64,000 nucleotides of DNA from Hepsetus odoe (GCA_017165825.1 CM029382.1:22577941-22641940), one strand, 5' to 3'. Shown: positions 1-11,167, numbered from the stretch's first letter. Translations and numbers: made by a program. The notes: generated from the letters alone by a model not told the origin.

Positions 1-900
1 TTGCTTCCACTGAAATGGCTTAAGGCAGTGTGTCATGCGACCAACTTGAAGTCCCGCAAGGAATTCAATAAAGACAGTTCAAGGAACTGAGCCCGCAACA
101 GTGTGCAAGATATCAGAAGACTTTGGCAAGTGTCCAAAGCAACCGTGTCTTTGCTGTCACCAAAAATGTTTCATGACTGTATGACCGGCAAAAATCTGTG
201 GTGATATTTCCAAAGTGTCCATTGCAATTTCTTGCCTTTGGGGTCAGCAAGAATAGCTTGAGGCAGACCTAAATAAAAGCCTAGACTAATCCAATCTTTT
301 TATGGCAACATGGTGATTGAAACTATGTATGTAACCAGTATGAAGTTCCCACTGGGAAGCCAGTGAGGCTTCTGGAATCTGAAAGTGTCTGATGTAGGGT
401 TTCACAAGGAATGACTTGAGGCAGTGTGACCAGTTTCATTACCATCAAAGGCTTTTCATGCAACATGGTACCACCGAATGTCCAGTGCAACTGACAGGAA
501 GTCAACAGTTTGACCAAAGAAGCGAAAACTGGGATGCTGCTGAAGTTTCTGCACAAATGTCCAATGCAAGATAGTCTTTGTTGTCACCAAGGATGCCTCG
601 AGGCAGTCAGCTATTGGATCAGATGCAAAAACTGTACAACTAGTCGTGCCACCAGCATGAAGTCAGCAGTCTGACCCCTGGGGCGAGCCAAGACTCACCA
701 TCATCTTTGATGATTCTGCTCGAAGCCATATGAACAACTGTCTGACTGCTGGTCACGTGACCTTGCAGACAGAAAGGCTTCATTGCGTAATGACGCATGG
801 ACTTGACTGGACTGCACTGAAGTGGAATTGCTTGAGGACTGACCACTTCGGGGAAGCCTCGCTGGTGAGCGTTTTTGAAATCTGATGCTTGCTCAGAGCT
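1..900. repeat. Degenerate tandem array, roughly 200-bp units
   Basis: The motifs 'ttgaggcagtgtgacc', 'tgtccagtgcaa' and 'gttgtcaccaaggatg' recur in diverged form. 'Aggcag' anchors lie near 23, 260, 418 and 600, and 'tgtcca.tgcaa' variants near 132, 218, 479 and 558. Two longer stretches near 498 and 660 ('aagtca.cag') also match. The array looks old, the period is irregular, and it runs off the left edge. I recognise no known family. Confidence 0.5.
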
Positions 901-956
901 TCTAGAACATCAATCCACAGTTGTGGAGTGTGAGGCATTCCTGATGTGCTTCAAGT

Positions 957-958
<2 letters not shown>

Positions 959-990
<32 letters not shown>
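959..990. repeat. (CA)16 microsatellite
   Basis: An uninterrupted CA dinucleotide run, followed by an imperfect 'tcactcacac' extension. Confidence 0.97.
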
Positions 991-994
<4 letters not shown>

Positions 995-1114
995 TCACAC
1001 ACCCCCAAGTGCATGCTTTATTTATTAGTGTTTAGAGGAGCAGTATGCATTGCTTCCAGCCTTCCTGACTCTCTCGTGTCCTTCGATCTCACCGGCTCTC
1101 TAGTTTTCTCCCAA

Positions 1115-1280
1115 AAGGGTGTTCAGAGACGAGGTTCGGGATAGGAAGGTCATGGGATCAAATCCCAGGACAGTAGGTTGCCCTGGCTGAGCAAGGTATC
1201 GTCCACATCACTGCCCTCAGGGTGCTGGATATAGCTGCCCACTGCTGCACAGTATGTGTGCGTTAAACACATAGGATGTT
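1115..1280 (+). mobile_element. SINE-A, 5' part (interrupted)
   Basis: This carries a degraded tRNA-type head ('gggatcaaatccca' B-box region), then the family core 'gagcaaggtatcgtccacat' and 'gctgcccactgctgcaca'. The family 3' end is missing here but reappears at 1488-1551, beyond a SINE-B copy, so the element looks split by a later insertion. Confidence 0.7.
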
Positions 1281-1310
1281 TTTCTAATGTTCCTTTGTTT
1301 CTTATGCAGG

Positions 1311-1487
1311 GGTGTTGGTGGTTTAGTGGTAGGATACTTCACTACCCAAGAGGTGGCAGGTTCAAATCCCACCTCTAGCACCACCACCATTGAGTTCCTG
1401 AAAACCCTTAGCCCCAAGCTGCTCCAGGGGGACTGTGCTTATCGCTTGAAATTAAAGTCGCTTTGGACAAGAGTGTTGTAAATGTAA
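1311..1487 (+). mobile_element. SINE-B (tRNA-derived), nested in SINE-A
   Basis: The order is an A-box region 'tggtttagtggtagg', a B-box 'ggttcaaatcc', the body 'tgctccagggggactg' and the tail 'ctttggacaagagtg' followed by 'taaatgtaaat'. Family hallmarks are the 'gctccaggggg' body and the 'ggataagagcgtctgctaaatg' tail, here diverged. SINE-A 3' sequence resumes directly after it. Confidence 0.8.
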
Positions 1488-1551
1488 ATATTTTGTTGTG
1501 GTTCACTGTGCGCTGTATTCATAATGACAATTAGTCACTTTCACTTTCTAA
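1488..1551 (+). mobile_element. SINE-A 3' end, continuation after SINE-B
   Basis: 'ttgttgtggttcactgtgcg' then 'cacttt' repeats match the 3' end of all intact SINE-A copies in the window. It is the missing tail of the element starting at 1115. Confidence 0.7.
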
Positions 1552-2004
1552 GATCATCTATTGAGTCCAGGTCAAACCCCTTTGGTTGCTTTGAAGAAGT
1601 TTTTTTTTGCTGTCCTGCAGGACACTGATGGTGCTGCGAGCGATTTTAAGTGTCCTTCATGGCATCTCGATTGGAGCATGACCAAAATATTTAAAAGGGA
1701 AATGTCATTTTAGGCCGTTTCTTGTGGAGCATTTGTCATGAAAATGTGAACGCTTCAATGGTGCATGGCATTTTTAAATTATGTAAAAGACAAGAAGTGA
1801 TATTTTGGCTTAGGCACGGAGGAGCTCATACCAACCATCCATCCAATTTCTGAGCCAATTTTTTTAAGGTAAGTTGCAGGAGCTGCCAGAGTCTATCCAA
1901 GCTTTACATGAACCCTAAAATGTGATATAAACAAACACATGCCATCATGAGAAATGAAACCCATCATTGTAACAGTGTTTACTATTAGTTCATGGTCAGG
2001 AGTT

Positions 2005-2258
2005 AACAATATAGGTTTGTCACCGGCTAATTTGAGGCCATCAGAAGCTCATGGATTCCAATCCCAGAGCAGCAGGTTACACCGATGTCCCCTTGAGCAA
2101 GTTGCCGTCCCCATCACTGCTGCCCGGGTTCTGGAAATGGCTTCCCCCTGCTGCACAGTGTATGTGGATGAAAGGCAGAGGATCCCTTTTGCTGTGTTTC
2201 ACTGTGGGCCGAGTTTCACAATGACAAATAGTCACTTTCACTTCACAATAATGGCAGT
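2005..2258 (+). mobile_element. SINE-A, diverged
   Basis: Core 'cccttgagcaagttgccgtc', 'ccccctgctgcacagtg' and the tail 'acaatgacaaatagtcactt' are present. The tRNA-like head is degraded. Confidence 0.8.
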
Positions 2259-2995
2259 TACCATGGTAATGACACTTTTAATTGTGGACATAAATGGTCA
2301 TGAGGGGTCATGAGAGCATACGACAAGATGAGTTATGTACTTTTTCAACATCGTCCTTTGGGCCTGGCGCTGGACGTTGACTTGGATGATTTTTATGTAT
2401 TTAATTCTTTCTCTGAACTCCCTTGGAGCAATCCCGCATTCAGTAGCATATCTCACCCTGCAAATATCAACAAGAAGACCTTCAAAGACAGCGGATTGTA
2501 CAAGAAACGTCAATATCTACTAAAGACGGCGCTGTCTGCATACGGAGCACAGGGACACGCCGTTAGACTGTAAACTACAGGGTTACGCTGAGCTTGGAAG
2601 GCGCTCCGGTGTGAGGAGTGGACTTGAAACGACACTTTACTGCAAATGAGCCTTTCGCCTGGTTTCGCCTGCATAAATAACAGCTTGGCAATCACAAGCA
2701 GACCCGACAAGACAAATGAGGGTGAGGAACAAGAAAGCCAGATGAATTAGTGCAAATGAGGGTGGAACATTGTAGAGGAAATGGAAAAAATGTAAATTTG
2801 CCCCTAATCTAATCTTCCTTCCACACATGAAATTCAATCAGATTGAGTTTTCCTATGAAATTAGCAAAAAACAGCATAAACATTATTACCAGTTGCCCAG
2901 GAAGCGGTGCGTTTTGTGTGGATCACACTCTTCACTTCACTGGTCCTCAATTTTATGATGGTGGGGATGAAGTTCCAAGACATTTTCATCCATCT
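2259..2995. other. No gene or repeat recognised
   Basis: Mostly unique-looking AT-rich sequence. Short open frames overlap on both strands but show no codon-like pattern, domain or paired splice sites. Confidence 0.5.
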
Positions 2996-3105
2996 AGGTC
3001 CATCCATCTTTTAACCTTATCCTGACAAGGATTGCAGATGGTCAGGTAGGGATCAAAGTGGAGAAACACCTAGGTGGTCTTTTGGTCCATTGCAGGACAC
3101 CAAAG
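2996..3105 (-). mobile_element. Family-C fish repeat, 3' part
   Basis: Read on the minus strand it runs 'gtcctgcaatggacc' ... 'caggataaggttaaaagatg' and ends in 'gatgg'. This is the common teleost repeat tail of the form 'cgatggactggcgacctg' to 'gataagcgg...atggatgg'. It matches copies at 23.7, 25.1 and 37.3 kb. Confidence 0.55.
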
Positions 3106-3527
3106 TGATTTCTTTGAAGGATGGGAGGAGTGTGTGCAGGGGTGTAGTTACCATGCCATTAGTATCTTACTGTGGATTATGTATCCGCCCAGCTATTTCA
3201 AGCACATTTGCACTCTGTGAAATTGTGGCATTGAGTGTAAGACGAATGGGGATTAGTGTTCCGATTTAGACATAAATGCATTTTCATGGGAGTAATGCTG
3301 ATCACATGAGCTAAGCTCTGGTCCTGTGGGCTGTCAGCTTACTGTAGGCCAGACTGGACAGGGTGGAGGAATCTGGATAACATGGATCAGAATAAGATCC
3401 CACTTCTTCTACTTGACTAAGCTGGTGTGAAGAAGCAGGTGACAGAACAAATGTTTGAAGTTTGAAATTTTACTTATTGCTCACCACCTTCTCCAGACAT
3501 GCTGTGTTCGGTTTATCATGTGTGAGC

Positions 3528-3690
3528 GTTACCAAGCGGTTTGGATCCAGGATCTGAAGATACCGTTGAACAAGGTACCGTCCCTATCCAGACCCTCCGG
3601 TGCTGGATATGACTGCCCAGTGCTACAAGTTGTGTCTAGAATCCATTTTTGTTGTTGTGGTAGTCACTTTCATTTGAACTACACTTTTTG
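3528..3690 (+). mobile_element. SINE-A remnant
   Basis: 'gaacaaggtaccgtccctat', 'gtgctggatatgactgccca' and a terminal 'agtcactttcattt' are in family order. The head is largely lost and the 3' part shortened. Confidence 0.65.
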
Positions 3691-3925
3691 AAAAAGGTTT
3701 CTTGAAGGATGTCCCAAAGCTCTTCTTTTAGATGTTGCGTGACTTTCTTTCGGTTCTTTGAGGAGATCATCCAACGCTGCTTCTGAAACTGCTCAGGTAC
3801 AGGGACTGTACTGAAAATGAGAAACAAAAACTTTGTCCATCAGGAAGCCTGGAGAACTGTTCCTCAACAACACATTAAAAATACAAGGAAGTCTTTGGAA
3901 GCAAAACATGAAGAAATATAAATGC
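3690..3925 (+). mobile_element. Diverged copy of the 69-bp-unit element
   Basis: It contains one diverged unit ('aactgctcaggtacagggac', 'ctgaaaatgagaaacaa', 'cctggagaactg') followed by the family 3' flank 'aaaatacaagga' and 'gcaaaacatgaagaaat'. The same order is seen at 35.6 kb. Confidence 0.6.
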
Positions 3926-3957
3926 TTTTTTTTTTTTTTTTCCAAGAAGATCAACGT

Positions 3958-4018
3958 CCCACCTGGGAATTGAACCCAGGACTTTCTCGCTGAAAGCTAA
4001 GCTGAGCTGTCCCTCTAA
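3958..4018 (-). mobile_element. tRNA-like head of a family-C repeat
   Basis: On the minus strand 'gagaaagtcctgggttcaat' then 'tcccaggtgggac' resembles a tRNA T-arm/B-box and matches the head seen at 10.87 kb. No full tRNA cloverleaf is evident, so I do not call a tRNA gene. Confidence 0.45.
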
Positions 4019-4602
4019 TATACTCATTTCTAGAAGATACCAAGAATTAGACTGAGCAAAAATGGATGGTAAAAAGAGAATGAGGAGAGAAAAAAGCCTG
4101 TCATCCTCAGCTGTATAGAAGAACTAGACATTAGTGCTGGACGCCGACCCTCCAGGACAGTTGTGTGCCCCTGTTTAAAATCTCACAGCTCTTAAGCTTT
4201 ACAGCGATCACAATCTGCATCATCGGAGTGGTCAGATCTGCCCTTTTCCGAGGCCAGACTGCGGTCACTTTTCAAGCTTGGCCTGGTTTATATTTCTGGG
4301 GGGTAAATTCATGATCTCTGGACCTTTTCAAGGCCTGATAGCATTGGCACACCATATAACTTTCATTGCCTGGATGATGTAAGTGTCAGAAGATTTTCCT
4401 CATCATTTGGCCTGAGTTTGGTGAACCGTGTTGTGACGTTCTACTTTTTTACAGAATCATCAAGAGCTAATCAAGATGCTTGGCTTGGGCTTATGTTTCC
4501 AGGAACCTTCTTTTACACACGGGGTTCTTCAAAGAACGGCTCCATCCCACTTTCTACCATGACTAATAAATGTGTAGTCTCAATAATGTCTTAACATGAA
4601 AG

Positions 4603-4784
4603 AGAAAATGAAAGTAAAGCAACTATTTGCCATTGTGAAACGAAATGCATCCTCTGCATAAAACGGGGCAGCCATATCCAGCTCACAGGGAGCAGTGATA
4701 GGGACGGTGCCTTGCTCAAGGGTACCTCAGGGTAACTAACAGTCTCATCTGGGATTCTAAACACTAGGCCACCGCTGCCCCATG
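4603..4784 (-). mobile_element. SINE-A
   Basis: The reverse-complement family order is clear: 'gaaagtaaag' tail, 'gcagccatatccagct', 'gtgccttgctcaagggtacc', then 'ctaggccaccgctgcccc' as the 5' head. Part of the B-box region is deleted. Confidence 0.85.
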
Positions 4785-4789
4785 GTGTT

Positions 4790-5545
4790 AGTTACATGGT
4801 TATTATATGCAAATTCATGCATAACTACACAGTTATTTTGTAACACTTATATGAAGTGGGACCAAACAATCCACTGTAGGGTTTTTATCTTTAGCAGCTC
4901 TCCAGAACCTCCTTTTGGGCACCTTTATTTATAAGATTGTGAGGTTCTGAGAGCTTTCTTTTGGGTTTTGAATGCACCACAGTCCAATCACTCGGTTGCA
5001 GATGGAGAATCAATGGAAATCAGCCATTAAAATGGAAATGTGTGCCTGCTTCATCTTTGGACATTGTCCTTTGATTGCGTGAAAAAGCTCTTTGTGCCCT
5101 TTTTCAAGTTCTTATTCCCAGAAGCGATAATTCTCAGGTCTAGGTAATCATTCAGTAAAGATTGTTCCATGCTGATGTGGCCAAGCCTGAATAGATTTCG
5201 GAAAGGGTTTTGTTTGGATTGTTACAGTTTTGTTTTTGGTCAGCTTGACTAACAGGGTCCTGCTCTAATTCAGTCACTGGGGACTACAAGATATTGATCT
5301 GTTCCACAACAACTGGACGTGATAGGGCGATTCAGGTGTGTCAGGAAAAGGAACTGTGCAACTCCCAAGGAATATGCAGAGAAACACTGTCTGAGTCCAG
5401 TTGCTTGGCTCTCTTTATATGGATTTGGAGCACTTTTACCTACCGTGGCCATGACTTGAGGGTCTCTGAGATTTGTTTTGTCTGCAGTAATGTCTTCAGT
5501 GTGCCTATGGGGCCAGTGTCATGGGAGCACCAAGTTACATCACAC
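4790..5545. other. No gene or repeat recognised
   Basis: Unique-looking sequence. The short open frames at 5270-5581 overlap on both strands and show no recognisable domain. Confidence 0.5.
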
Positions 5546-5550
5546 CCTTG

Positions 5551-5660
5551 GGGCTGTGGTGGTCTAGTTTTTAGGTACTAGGCCTCTGGGTCAGGAAGTT
5601 GTGGGTTTGAATCCCTGAACTTGCCCTGAGGTGCCCTTGATCAAGGTACTGGCTGAAAGT
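5551..5660 (+). mobile_element. SINE-A 5' half running into GA repeat
   Basis: A-box region 'gtggtggtctagtttttagg', B-box 'gggtttgaatccc', and core 'ccctgaggtgcccttgatca'. The 3' half is absent and the sequence passes straight into the 60-bp minisatellite. Confidence 0.75.
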
Positions 5661-6067
5661 GAGAGAAAGAGAGACTGACAGCCACGCAGATGGACTGACA
5701 TATAAATCTCCAGATAGACAGAGAGGCCGAGAGGGAGAGAGAGATGGACAGACAGATCTCCAGATAGACAGATAGAAAGAGAGAGAGAGAGACTGACAGA
5801 CAGATAGACAGACAGATCTCCAGATAGATAGACAGATAGTGAGAGAGAGAGAAAACGAGAGAGACAGAGGGACAGACAGATCTTCAGATAGATAGACAGA
5901 TAGTGAGAGAGAGAGAGAGAGAGACAGATGGACAGACAGATCTCCAGATAGAGAGAGAGAGAGAAATAAAGAGACTGACAGATACACAGATGGACGGACA
6001 TATAGATCTCCAGATAGACAGAGAAGAAGCGAGAGAGACATACAAACAGATGGACAGACAGATCTCC

Positions 6068-6107
<40 letters not shown>

Positions 6108-6165
6108 GGATGGACAGACAGATCTCCAGATAGATAGATAAACAGACAGACAGACAGCTATTCGA
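5661..6165. repeat. ~60-bp GA/GATA-rich minisatellite
   Basis: 'gacagatctccagatagaca' or close variants recur with tctcc starts near 5707, 5757, 5817, 5879, 5941, 6007, 6063 and 6123. That is about eight units of 50-66 bp, separated by (GA)n and (GACA)n runs. The serine/leucine-rich open frames on the minus strand are translations of this array. Confidence 0.9.
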
Positions 6166-6665
6166 GATTCTACGGCGAGTGCAGTGTTGGGACTCTGTCT
6201 CTTCTCCCGCTGACAGGTGATGTGGATGTGGATTCGTTTGGAAAGGGGGAAATGTTCTTGCCTGCGCTGTTGTTCTTTGGGTTTCAGCCCTCCGGGGCTC
6301 AGTGCTTGTCACGTGACTGAAAACTATGAATAGCTGGCACTGCCGGGGATCCAACTGTACCTACAGCCTCAACTGCCCAGACGAGAATGACCTGAAGCGC
6401 TGAGCCATTCGTGACAACTGAGCACGTCCTGCATTTGTGGATTTTTTCGTGTTTCCAGAAGCGAGTGTCTCAGAGAGATGTTTTTTTGCGGGACTTCTTT
6501 TGAGATGGGCAGGAGATGCAGCTGCTGGATGGAAACACGAGCCTTAAGCTTGTTCTGAAAAAGACATTTAGCAACAGAATGAGGTTCAGTGGCACGTGCG
6601 AAGGGCGTTTAATCCAGAATGTCATGTTTTGCTGGGACCTTTTTAATGGTGGCTCCGTTGATTTA

Positions 6666-6870
6666 ATGGAAAAAAAACAAGTCAAGTCAGTTTTATTTAT
6701 ATGGGGCTTTTTGAACTGTTGCTCACAAAGCAGCTTTACAGAATCCAGGTCTGAGCCCCAAGTGAGTAATCTGAGGGCAACAGAGGCTAAACTCCCCAAA
6801 ACTGGAGGAAGAAACCTTGGAAGGAACCAAGATTCAAGAGGGGGGACATTGTCCTCCTCTGGATGACACC
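6666..6870. mobile_element. Family-G fish interspersed repeat
   Basis: 'caagtcaagtcagttttatt', 'cacaaagcagctttacagaa', 'ggaagaaaccttggaaggaa' and 'tcctcctctggatgacacc' occur in that order. From memory this order is a very common teleost repeat; its class is uncertain and I give no orientation. Confidence 0.7.
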
Positions 6871-7139
6871 AGAAATTAAAAAAGAAAAGAAAGTGTATTT
6901 CATAATTAATCCATTTAGCGTGAGTTCTAGTATGAGTTAAAGTATGAGTTTCTAAAAGACTCAATTAGATTCTGTAATTGGAAATTCAATTAGCCAATAT
7001 TGATGGTTCTGTTGGAGTGGGCGGAGCTTTGGTTCATGTTAATGGCAGCAGCTCCTGCAGTCTGATGAAGCTGATCTAAAGTTCAGGTGGGGAGAGGAAT
7101 CTGATGATGGTCGTTTTGTCAGTTCGGTGGTGTTGCTGG

Positions 7140-7565
7140 TCTCGAGTTCAGTTTTGTCAATCATCAGATAATCTCAGTCTAATTATGAACAAAGGTCAAT
7201 CTTAGCTGAGTCCATCAGGAGCAAATATGAGCTGAATTTTGAGTCAGTAAAAGACTATTCTCACTTGAGTTTTGAGTCAGTCAAGGGCAAATCTGAGACA
7301 AACTTTAAAACTTTGTCATAACTGTGTTCAGTTATGAAGCAACCAACAGCTAATCTGAGACAATTTACGATTCAAAGTGTAGTCTAACTCGAGGCATGAG
7401 TCAAAGGCTAGTCTGACCCAAGTTATGAGTCAGTAGAAGGTTAGTCTGAGTCTATTTACAAGTCTATCAAAGACTAGTCTCAGTTGAGATACAGGGCAAT
7501 GAAAGGCAATTCTGAGTCAAGTCAGGTTGAATTATGAGTCAGTCATTCCGTTAAAGGCAACCAGT
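7140..7565. repeat. Degenerate 'gagtcagtc' minisatellite
   Basis: Variants of 'tatgagtcagt', 'aaaggctagtctga' and 'gtctgagtc' recur every 35-50 bases through the block. It is too diverged to give a clean consensus. Confidence 0.55.
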
Positions 7566-7664
7566 CAAAATTTCTTTTTGTTTTTGGAGAAAAAGGAAAA
7601 TGAATGTTGTTCGATAACAAGAATATTGAAGGATCCTGTTAGTGTACTTCATGTATGTATCAGT

Positions 7665-7666
<2 letters not shown>

Positions 7667-7699
<33 letters not shown>
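7667..7699. repeat. (GT)n microsatellite
   Basis: A perfect GT run. With the CA run at 7809 it forms an inverted complementary pair about 110 bases apart. Confidence 0.97.
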
Positions 7700-7701
<2 letters not shown>

Positions 7702-7807
7702 GTGCAGGGGTTTCAGCAGGGATGTATAATAAATGACTTTAGGCAGAGAGAGCAGCCTGAAGCATATGGAGCCGTCCTGTTCCTGCAGTATTTAGTAACC
7801 CTAGTGG

Positions 7808-7808
<1 letters not shown>

Positions 7809-7876
<68 letters not shown>
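7809..7876. repeat. (CA)34 microsatellite
   Basis: A perfect 68-base CA run. It explains the His-Thr and Cys-Val repeat open frames on both strands here. Confidence 0.98.
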
Positions 7877-7877
<1 letters not shown>

Positions 7878-8334
7878 TCATACTCACACCTGGACACTCT
7901 ACAGCAATCTCTTGCTCGTTCACTCTCCCTCACCCCGTAAGAGTACAGCAATCTCTCTCTCGTCCTTTTGTGTAAGCCTTGAAATAGCTCCTCCCCCTCA
8001 CTGACCCTGGGAGAGGGTGCAGCCCCCGTCATTAATTCATCATCCGTGAGCCGAGAGCGGGTTTTAAAAAGGCAAACGATGATGAGTGAGAGTGAGAGAG
8101 TGGAGGATTACACTCAAATGTCAGACGCAGCGGTCCCACCAAAACGACATGAGTGAGATTAGTACCTGGTTAAAGAGATTTGCCAGCGATGGAACCCTCA
8201 GTTCTTCCTAGGAATGATTGCACAACCTTTTAGAGGCTTCTTCCATTTCTTCTCGTTCAGGATGAAACAGGCTGTGTGCCTCAAGATCCCTCTTTTGGGT
8301 TCAGGACCCGTTTTCATGGCAGCAGATCATGGAC

Positions 8335-8492
8335 CAGATCCCATGATCAGAAGGTTTTGGGTTTGATTTCCAGATCAGTAGGTTGCCGTGTGGTGCCCTT
8401 GTGCCAGGTACTGTCCCCATCACTGCTCCCTGGCATTTCATTGTGGTTCACTGTGTGCTGTGATCACAATGACAAATAATCGCTTTCAGTAT
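8335..8492 (+). mobile_element. SINE-A, internally deleted
   Basis: B-box region 'gggtttgatttcc', 'agtaggttgccg' and 'tactgtccccatcactgctc' run directly into the 3' end 'cattgtggttcactgtgtgc'. The middle 'gctgcccactgctgc' section is missing. Confidence 0.75.
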
Positions 8493-8514
8493 TTTCTAAT
8501 TGGTGTGCTTCTGG

Positions 8515-8662
8515 ACGTTGCTGAAGTGTGAACTTCAACCCCAGCCTGAGATCCTGAGCACTCTGGAGAGATTTTCTATCAGGTTCACGTTATTTTTGTC
8601 CCTGCATCTCAGTCACTTTAACAGAAAAGCATCCACACAGCATGATGCTGCCACCGCCATGT
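8515..8662. mobile_element. Tc1-like or related DNA-element remnant
   Basis: 'cctgagatcctgagcactct' and 'cagcatgatgctgccaccgc' followed by 'catgttt' resemble a fish repeat whose reverse strand encodes a 'KHGGGSIML' type Tc1 transposase segment. On the minus strand a short GKHGGGSIML reading is visible. The remnant is far too short to be functional. Confidence 0.4.
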
Positions 8663-8673
8663 TTTCCTGTGGT

Positions 8674-8836
8674 TAAGTGAAAGCGAAAGTGACTGAACAC
8701 AACACAGTGAACCACACCCAAATACATCCTCTGTATTTAACCCACACACACCGTCCAACAGGGGGTAGCCATTTCCAGCACCCAGGGAGCAGTGATGGGG
8801 ATGGTTACCTACTGGTCCTGGAAGCGGACCTACCGC
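8674..8836 (-). mobile_element. SINE-A
   Basis: Minus orientation: 'gaaagtgactgaacacaaca', 'cagggggtagccatttccag' and 'cccagggagcagtgatgggg', truncated soon after 'acctactggtcctgg'. Confidence 0.8.
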
Positions 8837-9335
8837 TGGAAAAAGTCTTTGTTGTTGTTTTTTCCTGCTAAATCAGAACATATCTCTACTTGAAAGTATG
8901 TAGAAACACAAACACATCCCAAGATGCAGTTGGAGGTTTGTAGAGTTCATGCCTCAGGAGGTGTGCACACACGCAATGGTATTCGCCAGCTCTGCGTCTT
9001 GTCCTGACACTTTTGCCAAAAATGCTAATTTGTTGATGAATAACCATGAATCGTTATGAATAATTATGAGCATGCTGAATGTCAAATGATTCTTCCGCCG
9101 GCTTCCTGTGGACCGGCGTTTGTCCGCAGGATGCGAGTGTGTGTGACGATGCGTAATCCGTGTGTGTGTGAGTGTGATAATGCATATCGATCGCAAGCAG
9201 CCTGGTTCATCTCATCTGATGTTTATTTTCCAGTATTGCCCATTGGACAGTGCACTGTTTGCTTAAGTCCTTGGGATATTTAGAGAAAAATCGACAGAGA
9301 CAGAAACAGAGAGTAGAAAAAGATTGAGCTCAAGC

Positions 9336-9446
9336 AGCCTCTAAGGTCTCCAGATCTTCCTGAAGGACAGTGTTGTTGTCTCTCATGTTCAGTCCAGTCT
9401 CTGTACCTGAGCAGTTCTCCAGATCTTCCTGAAGGACAGTGACGAT
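9336..9446 (-). mobile_element. Fragment of the 69-bp-unit element
   Basis: One full unit plus part of a second: 'tctccagatcttcctgaagg' recurs at 9348 and 9418, with 'agtccagtctctgtacctga' between. No family flanks remain. It ends in a (GAT)n tract at 9444. Confidence 0.75.
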
Positions 9447-9899
9447 GATGATGATGATGGTAATAAATAAAGATGGTGTCTGTAAAAAGGAAAGCCTGAT
9501 AAATATTCGTGATTAATCTTTTAATTAATTTTAATAAAAAAAAAACATTTAGACTGGGATATTTATGCAACGTTCTACTTCTTGATGCCTCTTCTGTTCT
9601 CTCTCTCTCTCTCTCTTTCTCTCGTCTGTTCAACATCCCTTCAAGGTCTGGAAAAGGATCGATCTCTCTCTAAACAGAGTCATTATTCTATAAATAAAAT
9701 ATGAAGATGGTGTTCTCTGTCCATCTTACTCTTTCCTTTTCTCTCTGTCTCGATCTCTCTCTCTCTTTCTCTCTTTCGCTCTGTCTGTCTCTCTGTCTCT
9801 CTCTCTTCGGTTATTTGTTTGCGTTTTATTCACGTGGCCCTGAAAAAGGGCAATGATTATCTACATTTGGCAGCAGCGAAGACAGATTTTTCTCAGGTG

Positions 9900-10107
9900 G
9901 TGTGTGTGTGTGTGTGTGTGTGTGTCTGTGTGTTTGTGTGTGTGTGCGTGTATGTACTGTTCTTTTGGATGTGGGTCAGATCACCCATTGATTTCGGCAG
10001 ATCGTTTTCTCCCAGAATTCTACACTCGGTTGGGGCACGAAGTCTGTGATTGGTTGTTCATCCACTACCAGTCAAGAGAGAAGTGTGTGTGTGTGTGTGT
10101 GTGTGTA
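9900..10107. repeat. Interrupted (GT)n tracts
   Basis: GT runs at 9900-9950 (with single interruptions) and 10083-10107 flank about 130 bases of non-repetitive sequence. Confidence 0.95.
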
Positions 10108-10176
10108 TCACCCATTTCCATGTATCTGATGCATGTGTGTATATGCACAATGTAATTGCCCTCCATGAGCATAGCA

Positions 10177-10180
<4 letters not shown>

Positions 10181-10239
<59 letters not shown>
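10181..10239. repeat. (CA)n microsatellite
   Basis: A 59-base CA run, inverted with respect to the GT runs just upstream. Confidence 0.98.
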
Positions 10240-10241
<2 letters not shown>

Positions 10242-10439
10242 TGGCCTGTCCCGCAGGTGTTGTAGAGAAAGGTCACCTTTCTTTATCTGACATTTACCCC
10301 CCAATGGACAGTATCCTCTGGGTTAGTCTGACTGTCAGTCTCTCCCTCTCACTATTTTTCTCTTTCTCTCTCTCTCTCTTTCTCTCTCACACACACACTA
10401 ACACACACATCTGGAAGAGGACAATGTTACCCGAGAGGC

Positions 10440-10860
10440 TTTTTTGGTGTTATTTAAAGCTCCGCTGCCTCTGTAACTTTCACGCAATATTTTCTGATAT
10501 TTATTCTTCTGGAACCTCATCCTCCAAAACCTCTCCTTCAAATGAACCATGTGGTTCCACCGTCAGCTGTGAGCAGTGGCGACCCATCAGTCGCAGGCAG
10601 TTCAGGCCATAAATATCAAAACTGTCCAAAAGATTCATTGGGATTCTGCCAGCATGTTATGGACATAGCTAGAACCTTCAAAAGGACTAGGGTGACTTGC
10701 TAAACCAGAATCTGGGTCGGTGTCCTAATGATGGCGGCGGTTATTCCAACGTTAGCGCTTGATTCCAGCTCCCGAAGGTCTCACCAACTGATTGGACGCT
10801 TCAAGAACAGTTTTCCTGCATATTCTACATCCTTTCTATTGAAGTTCTATTGAATATCCA
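10440..10860. other. No gene or repeat recognised
   Basis: Unique-looking sequence with no long open frame or repeat signature. Confidence 0.5.
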
Positions 10861-10862
10861 AT

Positions 10863-10932
10863 CACTGTCACCTCACAGGGAGAAAGTCCTGGGTTTGATT
10901 CCCAGGCGGGACAGTGTGGGTCCTCTCTGTGT
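10863..10932 (+). mobile_element. tRNA-like head of a family-C repeat
   Basis: 'cacctcacagggagaaagtc' then 'ctgggtttgattcccagg' has the T-arm/B-box shape of a tRNA-derived head. From memory it matches the head of a widespread teleost repeat, and it matches 3.96 kb in inverse orientation. Confidence 0.5.
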
Positions 10933-11167
10933 TTAGTGGACCATCAAAATGACTGTACTGTTTTATTAGCATGATGAAGGAAGGGAAACAAAGTATAGCC
11001 TGTGCAAAAATTATGCCATTGCATTTTCCAGTTTATTAACTCCAATAAATAGAAATCACACATTTAAACTGGCAGGAAAGTTGAACATCTACAAGCGTAC
11101 TCTCTGCAGAGGGTGATCTGCCTTTGACTTGGGTGCATATGACCATAGATTTGAATCTATTTCCGAG

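Noticed and set aside
1590..1660. Acceptor-like 'tttttttgctgtcctgcag' followed by open sequence
   Set aside because: No donor and no protein-like frame downstream.
5571..6354. Long serine/leucine-rich open frames on the minus strand
   Set aside because: Translations of the 60-bp GA/GATA array.
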